Source: Niallia alba (lineage in GTDB: Bacteria; Bacillota; Bacilli; Bacillales; Cytobacillaceae). Taken from it: a DNA stretch of 64,000 nucleotides. Numbering within the stretch: position 1 is the first letter of the stretch; each line of letters opens with the position of its first letter. Of this stretch, positions 45,237 to 53,840 are shown piece by piece. The stretch lies in NCBI RefSeq assembly GCF_012933555.1, contig NZ_JABBPK010000001.1, forward strand, positions 1,342,001 to 1,406,000, given 5' to 3'. The position numbers and the translations under genes were made by a program. The notes below the pieces were generated by a model, which saw only the letters and a list, made by a program, of their open reading frames with translations, was not told the DNA's origin and made no database searches.

Positions 45237-45356
45237 ATGAACGAAACAGTAAAACCATATTTTAATAGCATTGCAGGTTTGGCTGAAAAACTGGATATAT
45301 TGGCTGATAAAGCGATTGATTTGGCTGAAATCATTAAGCTTTTGGCTGATATTTAG
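45237..45356 (+). CDS. Doubtful 39-codon frame with heptad repeat
   Basis: The frame MNETVKPYFNSIAG then LAEKLDI-LADKAID-LAEIIKL-LADI comes from three and a half 21-bp units beginning TTGGCTGA. The heptads would form an amphipathic coiled coil. There is no ribosome site, and it lies antisense within the gerP operon, so it may be only a tandem DNA repeat. Confidence 0.2.
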   Translation: MNETVKPYFNSIAGLAEKLDILADKAIDLAEIIKLLADI

Positions 45357-45433
45357 AAGTTTAACCGAAATAGCCCTATTGGTTCCATGCATAATCGCCC
45401 TAAATGGAAAGAATATAGATTGAGATTACACTT

Positions 45434-45946
45434 TTATTGTTCCTGCTCTGGCCCCACCCCTGAAAAAGGCGATCCCATAATATCTGTACCGGTAACAGAA
45501 ACGGGACTTTCAGAGGTTGGGATACCTAATTGGCTAGGTTCATTTAATTGAATCAAATTATCCCCAACTTCTGTTGCTATCGATTGCTCGATTTGGCGAA
45601 TATGCTTAATTCTTGCTTCTGTATACATATGACGACAATTTCCTATTTGTAATAAGGAAGAAGAGGATATACCTGTAATATCTATATGATGAACTTTAAT
45701 AATGGGTTTCACATTTTCAAAATGACATTCTACATTTTCGATAATCGGTATTAAAGGGATAGGTTCCTTAAAGACATCATACTCTTCGTAAACACCTTCT
45801 GTTCCATAAAAGAGTTCCTGTTGTCTTTGAACAGCTAAAGCTCGTGAAAAAGCTTGATGATAAGTAGCGTCCCCAATTTCCACAATCGAAGAAAAGGATA
45901 CTGTCCTGACCTTCACTGAATCGACAACAGATGTACGCTGTAACAT
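45434..45946 (-). CDS. gerPE: Spore germination protein GerPE
   Basis: A 170-residue protein placed between gerPD and gerPF. It starts MLQRTSVVDSVKVRTVSFSSIVEIGD and has a second SSSLLQIG motif (HHIDITGISSSSLLQIGNCRHMYTEARIKHIRQ), features of GerPE. It begins 2 bases after the gerPD stop. The C-terminal third is low in conservation, as usual for this subunit. Confidence 0.9.
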   Translation of the reverse strand: MLQRTSVVDSVKVRTVSFSSIVEIGDATYHQAFSRALAVQRQQELFYGTEGVYEEYDVFKEPIPLIPIIENVECHFENVKPIIKVHHIDITGISSSSLLQIGNCRHMYTEARIKHIRQIEQSIATEVGDNLIQLNEPSQLGIPTSESPVSVTGTDIMGSPFSGVGPEQEQ

Positions 45947-45948
45947 AA

Positions 45949-46128
45949 TTAAATTTTCGGATGCAGTGGAACAAAGGGACCGATTATTAGTGATTCAGCT
46001 GGTGTATCAAATGTAGAAGCTAATTGGATTGTTTGGGCATCGCCAACAAGGCAAATAGAGGAACTTGCAACCCCAATAATATTGATATTTCCTACTTGAA
46101 GCTCTCGGTTGTATACTTGAAAATTCAT
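45949..46128 (-). CDS. gerPD: Spore germination protein GerPD
   Basis: A 59-residue protein, MNFQVYNRELQVGNINIIGV then ASSSICLVGDAQTIQLAST and a GPFVPLHP end. This matches GerPD in length and in the SSSxxxxGD motif shared with GerPB. The ATG overlaps the gerPC stop (ATGA), and gerPE starts two bases after it, so the position in the operon is unambiguous. Confidence 0.92.
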   Translation of the reverse strand: MNFQVYNRELQVGNINIIGVASSSICLVGDAQTIQLASTFDTPAESLIIGPFVPLHPKI

Positions 46129-46760
46129 TCATTTCCACTTCCCTTCATATTATCTGGTATATGGCTTAGGAATAGGTGAACCCCGTTTTCCATTTCCTCC
46201 TTTAAAGCTTGGATAATTGCTTCGTTCGATAAATTGTTTCCATTTTGTTTGCGATTGGCACCTTGTTGTAAATAATATTGAATTCTTGTTGGCAATTGTT
46301 TGTTGATGTCATCTTGAATAAAAGTGACATAAGATTCTTCTTCTGGCATATTTAGTTCTGTTTGTTTTTTTCGAATGATGTCAGGCAGTTCTAGTTGAAT
46401 AAATTGATTCATTTCCTCTTCTATATCCATGGATCGGTTCATCATTTGCTTTGGATCGATGGGCGGATAGAAAGGGGCATGCGGCTGATTAATTGGTGAA
46501 TTTTGATTAATCGCAAGCTCTTCAATATTGCTTAGATCTTCTGGATTAAGACCGATATTTAGTGTTCCTTCTAATGTTTCCACTTTTAATTGATCAAAGC
46601 TGTAGTCAATTCGATCAATATGAACAGTAGGTTTTTCTTTTATAGTTGTTAGATCAATGGTTAAGGCAGCAACTTGCTTTTCTAAATCTTTTATCCTTTT
46701 TTCAAGCAACTGTAAATAATTACGCATTTTTTCACTGTATTGGTAGAAATCATAAGACAA
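46125..46760 (-). CDS. gerPC: Spore germination protein GerPC
   Basis: A 211-residue GerPC: an N-terminal coiled coil (YLQLLEKRIKDLEKQVAALTIDLTTIKEK), the VHIDRIDYSFDQLKVETLEGTLNIGLNP segment that defines the family, and a helical C-terminal half. It is the largest and structurally distinct GerP subunit. It overlaps gerPD by four bases. Confidence 0.93.
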   Translation of the reverse strand: MSYDFYQYSEKMRNYLQLLEKRIKDLEKQVAALTIDLTTIKEKPTVHIDRIDYSFDQLKVETLEGTLNIGLNPEDLSNIEELAINQNSPINQPHAPFYPPIDPKQMMNRSMDIEEEMNQFIQLELPDIIRKKQTELNMPEEESYVTFIQDDINKQLPTRIQYYLQQGANRKQNGNNLSNEAIIQALKEEMENGVHLFLSHIPDNMKGSGNE

Positions 46761-46792
46761 TTCTATCCCCCTTTCCTTATTGCAAATCTTTC

Positions 46793-47032
46793 CTATTTTC
46801 GAGGAGCTTGCAAGGGAACTGCAGGTGAGAAAACCGTTTCTTCATCTGCAATGTTTAATCCAGGCTGATCTGGCTTAAGTTCGGGAGCTGATTCGGTGAA
46901 TCCGCCTGTATTGTATAAATAAGAGGCAGGTTTAATGATACCGGCGCTACCTATTTGTAATACAGAGGAGTTTGAGATACCTCCGATTTTAATCGTGTTA
47001 ATGACTATGGATTGTTGGATAAAATAATTCAT
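46793..47032 (-). CDS. gerPB: Spore germination protein GerPB
   Basis: A 79-residue protein starting MNYFIQQSIVINTIKIGGISNSSVLQIGSAG, typical of GerPB, with a Pro-rich variable tail. It follows gerPA by 23 bases and precedes gerPC by 32. Confidence 0.92.
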   Translation of the reverse strand: MNYFIQQSIVINTIKIGGISNSSVLQIGSAGIIKPASYLYNTGGFTESAPELKPDQPGLNIADEETVFSPAVPLQAPRK

Positions 47033-47055
47033 TTACACATCACCCTTTAGTCTAC

Positions 47056-47277
47056 TTACGCATTTCCTGCAATTGGTTGATCCAGACCGTCGTTATCATA
47101 CGTATTAGTAGAACTACGATAGTTAGTAACTTTTAATCCATCACCTGTATTAAAAGAGCCAGATCCAGAAAAAGTCTTCGCATTAGAGATAGGCATCATT
47201 TTATAAACATCGCCAATATTAAAAATAGAGCTACCCCCAACAGATATGACTTGAGCTACTCCAACGATTGCTGGCAT
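47056..47277 (-). CDS. gerPA: Spore germination protein GerPA
   Basis: A 73-residue protein: MPAIVGVAQVISVGGSSIFNIGD, KTFSGSGSFNTGDG, and the ending LDQPIAGNA, as in GerPA. The ATG at 47277 has AAAGGAT 8 bases upstream; the start three codons earlier overlaps that site. It is the first gene of the operon, with a SigK-like promoter just upstream. Confidence 0.94.
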   Translation of the reverse strand: MPAIVGVAQVISVGGSSIFNIGDVYKMMPISNAKTFSGSGSFNTGDGLKVTNYRSSTNTYDNDGLDQPIAGNA

Positions 47278-47308
47278 ATTCAACATCCTTTATACAATAT
47301 TCTTATAC

Positions 47309-47334
47309 ATACTATGGAACACAACAGAATAGGT
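47309..47334 (-). promoter_or_regulatory. SigK-like promoter of the gerP operon
   Basis: On the minus strand an AC element (in CACC, 47332-47334) is followed after 16 bases by CATAGTAT (CATANNNT), about 32 bases before the gerPA ATG. This fits the mother-cell SigK consensus. In B. subtilis gerP is transcribed by SigK late in sporulation. Confidence 0.55.
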
Positions 47335-47557
47335 GATACATTTACCTAGATAGATAAATTCTTCTCCTAATTAACTTATTCTTATGAATGGTTGTACTAT
47401 GACTAGAAATCTGTCCATAAGCAAGCGGAAAATAATTGTGTTAGGTAGTTAATTATCTTGATGAGTTTAAGCAAGTCTTTTTTCTATTTGGAAAAAGCAT
47501 TTAGAAAGTTTATAATTTTCTTAAATGATTTTAGTCATAAAAATGGGGGGAAGAGAA

Positions 47558-48463
47558 ATGAAGTTTGCGACAATTTCTTTAGAAGAGAAAATTTTGGTAG
47601 GAATAGTGGATGAAAATGGAATAGTGCCATTGAATGATGCGGAAGAAAAGCGTACAGGCAGACGCCCCTATGCAGAAGACTTAGTTACATGTATGGAACA
47701 AGAAGACTTTTTAAATAATGTAAGAAGTTTAATTCATTGGATAGAAGAACAAAATGATCAAGCTAATTTTTATATTCCAATGGAAAAGGTGAAGTTCTTA
47801 GCCCCTATCCCGAGACCGAGAAAAAATATCTTTTGCGTTGGGAAAAACTATGTAGAACATGCAATAGAAATGGGAAGTAAAGAAGATATTCCTAAGCACG
47901 TAATGGTCTTTACAAAAGCTCCGACAACGGTTATTGGACATCTGAATGATGTTCTAGAACATAAAGAAGTAACCGAACAGCTTGATTATGAAGGTGAACT
48001 TGCAGTTGTTATTGGGAAAAGAGGAAAGGGGATTGAAAAGGAGAAGGCATTGGATTACATATTTGGCTATACTATCTTAAATGATATTACAGCAAGAGAT
48101 TTGCAGAAGAAACATAAGCAATTTTTCATTGGAAAAAGCTTGGACACGAGTGCTCCGATGGGGCCATGGATTGTGACAAGTGATAGTATAACAGATCCCA
48201 ATTCATTAAATATTACTACAACGGTAAATGGAGAAGTTAGACAGCAATCTAATACTACGCATTTTATTTTCCCAATCGAAGAGGTTATCAGTGTATTGTC
48301 TAAAGGAATGACGTTAGAGCCAGGGGATATTATTGCAACAGGGACACCTGCTGGAGTAGGGAAAGGATTTAATCCGCCTCGGTTCTTAAAGGCAGGAGAT
48401 ACCATTGAAATATCGGTTGAAGGGATTGGCACTCTTATAAATAAAGTAGCAAGAGATAAGTAA
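47558..48463 (+). CDS. yisK: Fumarylacetoacetate hydrolase-family protein YisK
   Basis: 301 residues, identical in length to B. subtilis YisK. The C-terminal FAH domain carries the metal-binding pattern: NIFCVGKNYVEHAIEM, LDYEGELAVVIGKRG, and GYTILNDITARDLQ; GTPAGVGKGFNPP near the end. B. subtilis YisK acts as an oxaloacetate decarboxylase and affects cell-wall synthesis. GGGGGGAAG precedes the ATG at 47558. It is followed closely by yisL. Confidence 0.93.
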   Translation: MKFATISLEEKILVGIVDENGIVPLNDAEEKRTGRRPYAEDLVTCMEQEDFLNNVRSLIHWIEEQNDQANFYIPMEKVKFLAPIPRPRKNIFCVGKNYVEHAIEMGSKEDIPKHVMVFTKAPTTVIGHLNDVLEHKEVTEQLDYEGELAVVIGKRGKGIEKEKALDYIFGYTILNDITARDLQKKHKQFFIGKSLDTSAPMGPWIVTSDSITDPNSLNITTTVNGEVRQQSNTTHFIFPIEEVISVLSKGMTLEPGDIIATGTPAGVGKGFNPPRFLKAGDTIEISVEGIGTLINKVARDK

Positions 48464-48530
48464 AGAGTCGAAAATAGAGGAAATGAAGCGATATATGTTA
48501 AAATAATGGAGAAAAGGAGGGGGAATATAT

Positions 48531-48869
48531 ATGAGTTCAACAGATGCTCATGTACTGACGTGGATTATTGGGCTAGTTCTATTTGCCTTATCATTCGGTT
48601 TACATAAAGCTGGAAAAGAAAAGGGAAGTAAAATCCTACATATGGTGTTACGGGTTGTATACATTCTTATTATTGGTTCTGGGATTGGCTTAATCGCAAA
48701 AACAGGGATGGATTTCATGCATACGATAAAGATGCTTGTAGGTATTTGGGTTATTGGCATGCTTGAAATGGTACTTATTCGCACAAAAAAAGGGGAAAAT
48801 ACAAAAACACTATGGATTTTATTGGTAGTTTCCTTTATTCTCGTATTAGTGATTGGATATAGTATTTAA
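48531..48869 (+). CDS. yisL: UPF0344 membrane protein YisL
   Basis: A 112-residue protein with four hydrophobic helices, starting with DAHVLTWIIGLVLFALSFGLHKAGKEKGSKILHMVLRVVYILI, a recognisable YisL/UPF0344 pattern. Position after yisK matches B. subtilis. GGAGGGGG is upstream of the ATG. Function unknown. A good terminator follows. Confidence 0.92.
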   Translation: MSSTDAHVLTWIIGLVLFALSFGLHKAGKEKGSKILHMVLRVVYILIIGSGIGLIAKTGMDFMHTIKMLVGIWVIGMLEMVLIRTKKGENTKTLWILLVVSFILVLVIGYSI

Positions 48870-48883
48870 TAGAAACAACGAGA

Positions 48884-48919
48884 GGGCTTGTAGAAGAGAT
48901 ATCTTTTACAAGCCCTTTT
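48884..48919 (+). terminator. Terminator after yisL
   Basis: GGGCTTGTA pairs with TACAAGCCC with extra AAG/CTT pairs in the loop, followed by TTTTAT. Confidence 0.85.
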
Positions 48920-49052
48920 ATAAAAGGGCCATTTTTTAAAGAAGTGTTGCTTTCAATAAGAATAATATTAATTACTCAGGATTGCCGGTAATGAGCAATA
49001 AACTCTACGAAAACATCCTATAAAAAAGAGATGCTGTTAGAAAGGGGAACTA

Positions 49053-50183
49053 ATGAAGGTCTTTACGATAAAAACAGGAATTCTGTTTTTCTTATGTTTA
49101 GGTGCGTTATATCAAGCATATAACACAGATGCTTGGCATTTTGTCATGCTATTATTTCTTTTATCTATTATTCTGGCATTCTATTTTCTTGTACCTGTGT
49201 TTACAAGAAAAAGCATTCCGTTTCTTTCCATCATCGTTATTCTAGAATTAATCCAGTTTGCAGTCGGAAAAGAATTATATGCGTATCTCTTGCTTTTTCT
49301 CTTTTATTTTATGATAGAAATGAGTTCAAACACATCAAGCGATTTCTTTCGAATGGTTGTAATCCTGTTTTTATTGCTGAGCCTAGCTATTGGCATTATA
49401 TTATTTTCCTATCCTACTATGATCTGGATAAGTTTCTTCTTGCTAATTTCGTATCTACTTGTACGTTTAAATGAACTGGACGAAGATTATCAACAAATCA
49501 GGGAGACATACGAATCTTTATTAAGTGATTATCGTATACAAAAAAGACAATCTTATTACAATGAGCATGCTGCAAGAGTGGAGGAGAGAAATCTTATTGC
49601 CAGAGAAATGCATGATTCTGTCGGTCATCAGCTGACAGCCTTAATGATGCAAATTGAACAATATTGGATTAAAGAGAAGAAAGAGCAATATCTCCTTTTG
49701 AAAAATATGACAGAGGAATGCTTAGAAGAAACGAGAAAAGCGGTTCGGCTTTTACAAGTTGAAGAACTTGGAGGAATTGCTTCCATTATTGCTCTTGTTA
49801 AAAAATTGGAAAGTGAAAACAATATTCATGTTCACTTTACAACGAAACAAGGAGTACTTCAAGTCAATCTGAGTAATAAGCAAAGTGCAGTTCTATATCG
49901 TTGTATCCAGGAAGGAATAACAAATGCGATGAAATATGGGAGTTCAAGGGCAGTATATATTACGCTAGGTGTTTCACCAATTGGCAGCTTAACGTTTGAA
50001 ATTAGAAACCCTTATATACATAAACATCCTTTTCATTACGGATTTGGGTTAGAAAACATGAAAAAAAGAATGGAAGAAGGACATGGCAAATTAGAGATTC
50101 TTCAATTGGATGGAGAATTTATTTTACAAGGAAATATTCCTGTTGGGGAGGAATGTAGAGATGATTCGCGTGTTAATTGCTGA
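49053..50183 (+). CDS. NarL-type sensor histidine kinase
   Basis: A 376-residue kinase with six hydrophobic N-terminal helices (residues 8-145), a short coiled linker, a HisKA_3 domain with His187 (RNLIAREMHDSVGHQLTALMMQ) and a HATPase domain ending GFGLENMKKRMEEG. The multi-helix sensor resembles DesK- or YxjM-type kinases that sense membrane or envelope changes. It overlaps its regulator gene by 23 bases. AAAGGGGA precedes the ATG. Confidence 0.88.
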   Translation: MKVFTIKTGILFFLCLGALYQAYNTDAWHFVMLLFLLSIILAFYFLVPVFTRKSIPFLSIIVILELIQFAVGKELYAYLLLFLFYFMIEMSSNTSSDFFRMVVILFLLLSLAIGIILFSYPTMIWISFFLLISYLLVRLNELDEDYQQIRETYESLLSDYRIQKRQSYYNEHAARVEERNLIAREMHDSVGHQLTALMMQIEQYWIKEKKEQYLLLKNMTEECLEETRKAVRLLQVEELGGIASIIALVKKLESENNIHVHFTTKQGVLQVNLSNKQSAVLYRCIQEGITNAMKYGSSRAVYITLGVSPIGSLTFEIRNPYIHKHPFHYGFGLENMKKRMEEGHGKLEILQLDGEFILQGNIPVGEECRDDSRVNC

Positions 50184-50805
50184 GGATCAAGCGATTGTCA
50201 GAAATGGTTTAAAGATGATTATCGAACAAGATGAAGAAATCCAAGTTGTTGCTGAAGCGGGAAACGGAAAAGAAGTATTGTCTTTATTAGAGCGTACAAT
50301 TGTCGACATTGTCCTTTTGGATATTCGAATGCCAATTATGGATGGAATGCAGACAACAAAAGAAATTCATCAGCAATTTCCGCATATAAAAATACTGATC
50401 CTTACGACTTTTAATGATGAAGAATATGCAATACAAGCATTTCAAGAGGGTGCTAATGGCTTTCTGCTAAAGACGACAGATAGTGTTACGCTAGTAAATA
50501 GTATAAAAAGCTGTTTAATAGGTGGTATGGCGATACATGATCAAGTTGCAGCTAAATTAATGCCTAAGCTCTTAAAGAGAGAGAGCCATTACGACAATTC
50601 TTTGAATCAGATGGTTGCACTAACAAAACGTGAAATCGAAATCGTAAAAAAAGTTGGTCAAGGAAAAACAAATAAAGAAATCTCCAGTGAATTATTATTA
50701 TCAGTTGGAACGATAAAAAATCATATCACCCAAATTTTAGCTAAATTAGAATTAAGAGATAGAACTCAATTAGCCATATATGCAGTGCGGAATGATTATA
50801 TATAA
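50161..50805 (+). CDS. NarL-type response regulator
   Basis: A 214-residue regulator: receiver domain (LIAEDQAIVRNG, Asp54 in IVLLDIRMPIMDGM, Lys in LLKTTD) and LuxR-type helix-turn-helix (LTKREIEIVKKVGQGKTNKEISSELLLSVGTIKNHITQIL). Start at the ATG at 50161 with GGGGAGGA upstream; a longer frame would lie inside the kinase gene. Its target may be an ABC exporter operon such as the one at 53.8 kb, but this is only proximity. Confidence 0.9.
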   Translation: MIRVLIAEDQAIVRNGLKMIIEQDEEIQVVAEAGNGKEVLSLLERTIVDIVLLDIRMPIMDGMQTTKEIHQQFPHIKILILTTFNDEEYAIQAFQEGANGFLLKTTDSVTLVNSIKSCLIGGMAIHDQVAAKLMPKLLKRESHYDNSLNQMVALTKREIEIVKKVGQGKTNKEISSELLLSVGTIKNHITQILAKLELRDRTQLAIYAVRNDYI

Positions 50806-50911
50806 ATCCCAGAGCGGAATAGAACATGAAGTAATTTCTTTGTTGGGTAAATCTAGTATCTAGTAGTGCAAAATCTGAGTAGATTTCAACTTACATATAC
50901 ACAAATAAGCC

Positions 50912-50942
50912 AAAGGGGGGATTTGGCCCAGAAATCCCCTTA
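50912..50942. terminator. Hairpin between the regulator and yitT-like genes
   Basis: AGGGGGGATTT pairs with AAATCCCCTT around GGCCCAG. It lies in a convergent gap and may end transcripts from both sides. Confidence 0.6.
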
Positions 50943-51782
50943 TTATGCTTTAGAGAGATGGATAAAACCTTCACCAAAGACGTCCCTTACATCGTGAATG
51001 GTAATAAAGGCGTTCTCATCTGTTTGCTTTACTATTTTCTTTAGTTTAACAACTTCTTGTTTATTAATAATAATATACAGTATTTCTTTTTCATCTTTTG
51101 TATAATAGCCATGTCCAGATAATACAGTGACTCCACGATTTAATTGCTCGTTTACCTGATCGGCAATTTCAGTGGGGTGACTGGAAATAATCGTGACTGC
51201 TTTCTTCGGATTAACGCCTTCAATGACAAATTCCATTACCTTTGTTCCAACATAGAGCATGATAATTGTCAGCATGACCCCTTCTGCTTTTATAAGGAAA
51301 AAGGATGCAAATACAACAAGTAGATCAAAAAATAATAAGCCATAACTAATACTCCAACCGAGATACTTATTGGTTAGCTTTGCGAGAATAGTAGAACCAG
51401 CTGTTGTACCGCCTACTCTTATAATTAAACCGATTCCAACCCCAGCAAAAACTCCACCAAAAATGACATTAACAAATAATTCATCAGAATATATCGTCCA
51501 TGACTCTGTTAGATGTAAAAATAATGAGTTGAAGAAGACTGCAATAATGGTATAAACAATCATTTGTTTACTTAAAAATTTATAGCCGATTATTAATAAA
51601 ATGCTATTTAACGTAAAGTTAACAATACCTGGCGACCATTTAAATAAGTAATAAGCAATAATGGCTACCCCGGTAACTCCTCCCTCTCCTAAGTCATTAG
51701 GAATAACAAATAAATTGACAGCTAATGCAAAAAGGAAGGATCCAAATATAATTACAAGGATATCCTTTCCGTATTTTTTCAT
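50943..51782 (-). CDS. YitT-family membrane protein (DUF161/DUF2179)
   Basis: 279 residues: five or six membrane helices in two repeats (LGEGGVTGVAIIAYYLF and RVGGTTAGSTILAKLTNKYLG are the paired motifs) and a C-terminal soluble DUF2179 domain (NRGVTVLSGHGYYTKDEKEILYIIINKQEVVKLK). B. subtilis has several such paralogues (YitT, YpjC, YqfU, YvjA); I cannot say which this is. Function unknown. Confidence 0.9.
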   Translation of the reverse strand: MKKYGKDILVIIFGSFLFALAVNLFVIPNDLGEGGVTGVAIIAYYLFKWSPGIVNFTLNSILLIIGYKFLSKQMIVYTIIAVFFNSLFLHLTESWTIYSDELFVNVIFGGVFAGVGIGLIIRVGGTTAGSTILAKLTNKYLGWSISYGLLFFDLLVVFASFFLIKAEGVMLTIIMLYVGTKVMEFVIEGVNPKKAVTIISSHPTEIADQVNEQLNRGVTVLSGHGYYTKDEKEILYIIINKQEVVKLKKIVKQTDENAFITIHDVRDVFGEGFIHLSKA

Positions 51783-52316
51783 AAAAAAACCTCCAATAGA
51801 ACATAAAGTAAATGCTAAATCATTATCAAGTATAATAAAGGTAGCCGTTAATTCATAGGAAAAATTTTATCCCACTCTTAACGGAAAGTACGACTCGCCC
51901 TTCAAGCTTATGAGAATACGAGGAAGATAGGTGGGAGATAAAGGTCCGATTAGTTCAACTAACCATCAGTGGGGGAGGAAGGAAAACCACCACTGAATGG
52001 TTAGTTGAACTTTAGGAAGGGGAAAATTTACTTAGTACATATTGATGGAATAGGAAGAAGAAAAGAGGGATTACATTAGTACAGGTATGGTGGCAACAGG
52101 AAAGTTACTGTTACTTAAATTACTTGTGAACGATTCAAAGGATAGTATTTGCTTGGTGATATTTTAGGCGAATAATCGGGAATAAATGTGAAGAAATGAG
52201 AGGGATAGAGTAAACTCCCACTCATCATGTCGGAAGTGGGAGTTTCAAATATATCAATTTTTTACAAAGTCTGCTGCTTATTTAGGTAAAGATAAGCCAT
52301 TTTTCTTTTGAAAGAG
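51783..52316. other. Intergenic between the CNNM and YitT genes
   Basis: Contains degenerate repeat copy 7 (51866-52015), and a strong hairpin AAACTCCCACT/AGTGGGAGTTT (52212-52247) downstream of the CNNM gene without a clear T run. The rest is unassigned. Confidence 0.5.
51866..52015 (+). repeat. TTTAT-bounded structured repeat, copy 7 (damaged)
   Basis: Left TTTAT intact, right boundary TTTAG. It lacks the ACTGTCCGT arm, and the normal 3' end after CACTGA is replaced by ATGGTTAGTTGAAC, which is the reverse complement of the internal GTTCAACTAACCAT, so a small inversion or template switch has occurred. Confidence 0.88.
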
Positions 52317-53645
52317 TCATTTTTCTAAAGTATTGTTTGTTGGTGATTCTTCTTCGATTATTTTCGTTACTTTTATTTGGCTGATTCTGCGATCTACAAT
52401 CTCTTCTACTTGAAATTCAAAGTTTTTGAAAGTGATGGATGGTTTTTCCTGATCATTTGGAATATAGCCAATCTTACTAATGAGAAAACCACTTAATGTA
52501 TCATAAATTTCTATCGGCAAGGTAATTTTCAATAATTCTTGCACATCGTCTAAACTAATAGTCCCTTGCAATAGATAGGTATGTTCCCCGATAATCTTAA
52601 TTTCAGGAGGTTTTGGTTCATCGTATTCATCAAAAATATTGCCGACGATTTCCTCAACTAAATCCTCCATTGTAACAATTCCATCTGTTCCGCCATATTC
52701 ATCGACGACAATGGCAAAAAGAACATTATTTTTTTGCATCTGGATAAATAATTCATCGATTCTTTTTGATTCCAATACAAAATAAGGTTTGCGAATAATC
52801 TCACTTAATTGAAATGAGGTATCTTCTTTGCCCATATAGGCTAACAGATCTTTGGAATGTAGGATGCCAATAATGTTATCAATGTTTTCCTCGTAAACAG
52901 GGTAGCGAGTATACATTTCACGGTTCACTAGAGTAGCTATCTCCTTTAATGTGTAATCGGAAGGAATGGCTACCATATTGGAGCGATGGGTCATAATATC
53001 CGTGACATTTTTATTATCAAATTCAAAAATATTATGGATCATCATTCGCTCATCTTCGTCAATACTTCCTCTTTCATTTCCTACATCTATCATCATTTTT
53101 ATATCTTCTTCTGTTACTTCCTCATCTTCCTCACCTGGACGTACTCCGAATAGGCGTGCAACTAGATTGGTGGAGAATGTTAAGAAGGCGACAAATGGTG
53201 CTGTTATTTTGGAAAGTACCGTTAATGGACTTGCAGCAAACATCGCAATACCTTCTGCTTTCTTTAAAGCCACTCGTTTAGGAACTAATTCACCAAAAAC
53301 AAGGGTGAAATAGGATAACAGTAGAGTAATAATAATGACTGAAATAGAATCAAGCAGTCCTTGAGAGAGAGGAATTCCCATTGTTAAAAATAACTCTGTC
53401 AATTGACCAGAAAAGCTATCAGCTGCAAAGGCACTGGCTAGAAATCCTGCAAGGGTAATACCAATTTGGATGGTGGCTAAAAATTTACTAGGCTCTGATA
53501 GTAGTTTATAGACTATTTTAGCTTTCTTATGACCTGTGTCCGCCATATGTTTAATTTTATTGTCATTTAAGGAAATGAGCGCAATTTCTGCGGCAGCAAA
53601 GAAAGCATTTAATGCAATTAGAATGACTAGGACTAAAATGCCCAA
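52317..53645 (-). CDS. CNNM/CorC-type hemolysin-family membrane protein
   Basis: 442 residues: N-terminal CNNM (DUF21) domain with four membrane helices (LIALNAFFAAAEIALISL), two CBS domains (MTHRSNMVAIPSDY and IRKPYFVLESKRIDELFIQMQKN, with IVVDEYGGTDGIVTMEDLVEEIVGNIFDE) and a C-terminal CorC_HlyC domain. Such proteins are linked to magnesium export or homeostasis (MpfA/YhdP group). TTG start with AAAGGAG 8 bases upstream. Single gene. Confidence 0.92.
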   Translation of the reverse strand: MGILVLVILIALNAFFAAAEIALISLNDNKIKHMADTGHKKAKIVYKLLSEPSKFLATIQIGITLAGFLASAFAADSFSGQLTELFLTMGIPLSQGLLDSISVIIITLLLSYFTLVFGELVPKRVALKKAEGIAMFAASPLTVLSKITAPFVAFLTFSTNLVARLFGVRPGEEDEEVTEEDIKMMIDVGNERGSIDEDERMMIHNIFEFDNKNVTDIMTHRSNMVAIPSDYTLKEIATLVNREMYTRYPVYEENIDNIIGILHSKDLLAYMGKEDTSFQLSEIIRKPYFVLESKRIDELFIQMQKNNVLFAIVVDEYGGTDGIVTMEDLVEEIVGNIFDEYDEPKPPEIKIIGEHTYLLQGTISLDDVQELLKITLPIEIYDTLSGFLISKIGYIPNDQEKPSITFKNFEFQVEEIVDRRISQIKVTKIIEEESPTNNTLEK

Positions 53646-53840
53646 ATCTTTCAGCTCCTTTCCGAGAGATTATCTTCTTTATGTTTTACCCTTTTTAAGG
53701 GAAAGTATGCTTTTTGCCAATTTGCTGTAATTTTCAATAAGAATAAAAAATATATGACCTGAGTCATTTTATTTTTGGAAAAAAATGACCTATAGGTATA
53801 GGAATCGAGGTGTATTTTCATTATTCTGTATATAGAAAGG

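Larger units (their letters stand above)
45028..45433. other. Interrupted gerPE-gerPF spacer
   Basis: In B. subtilis gerPE and gerPF are nearly contiguous; here 406 bases separate them. The spacer holds repeat copy 6 (45052-45209) and a 21-bp tandem repeat (about 45280-45356). The rest is unassigned. Confidence 0.6.
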
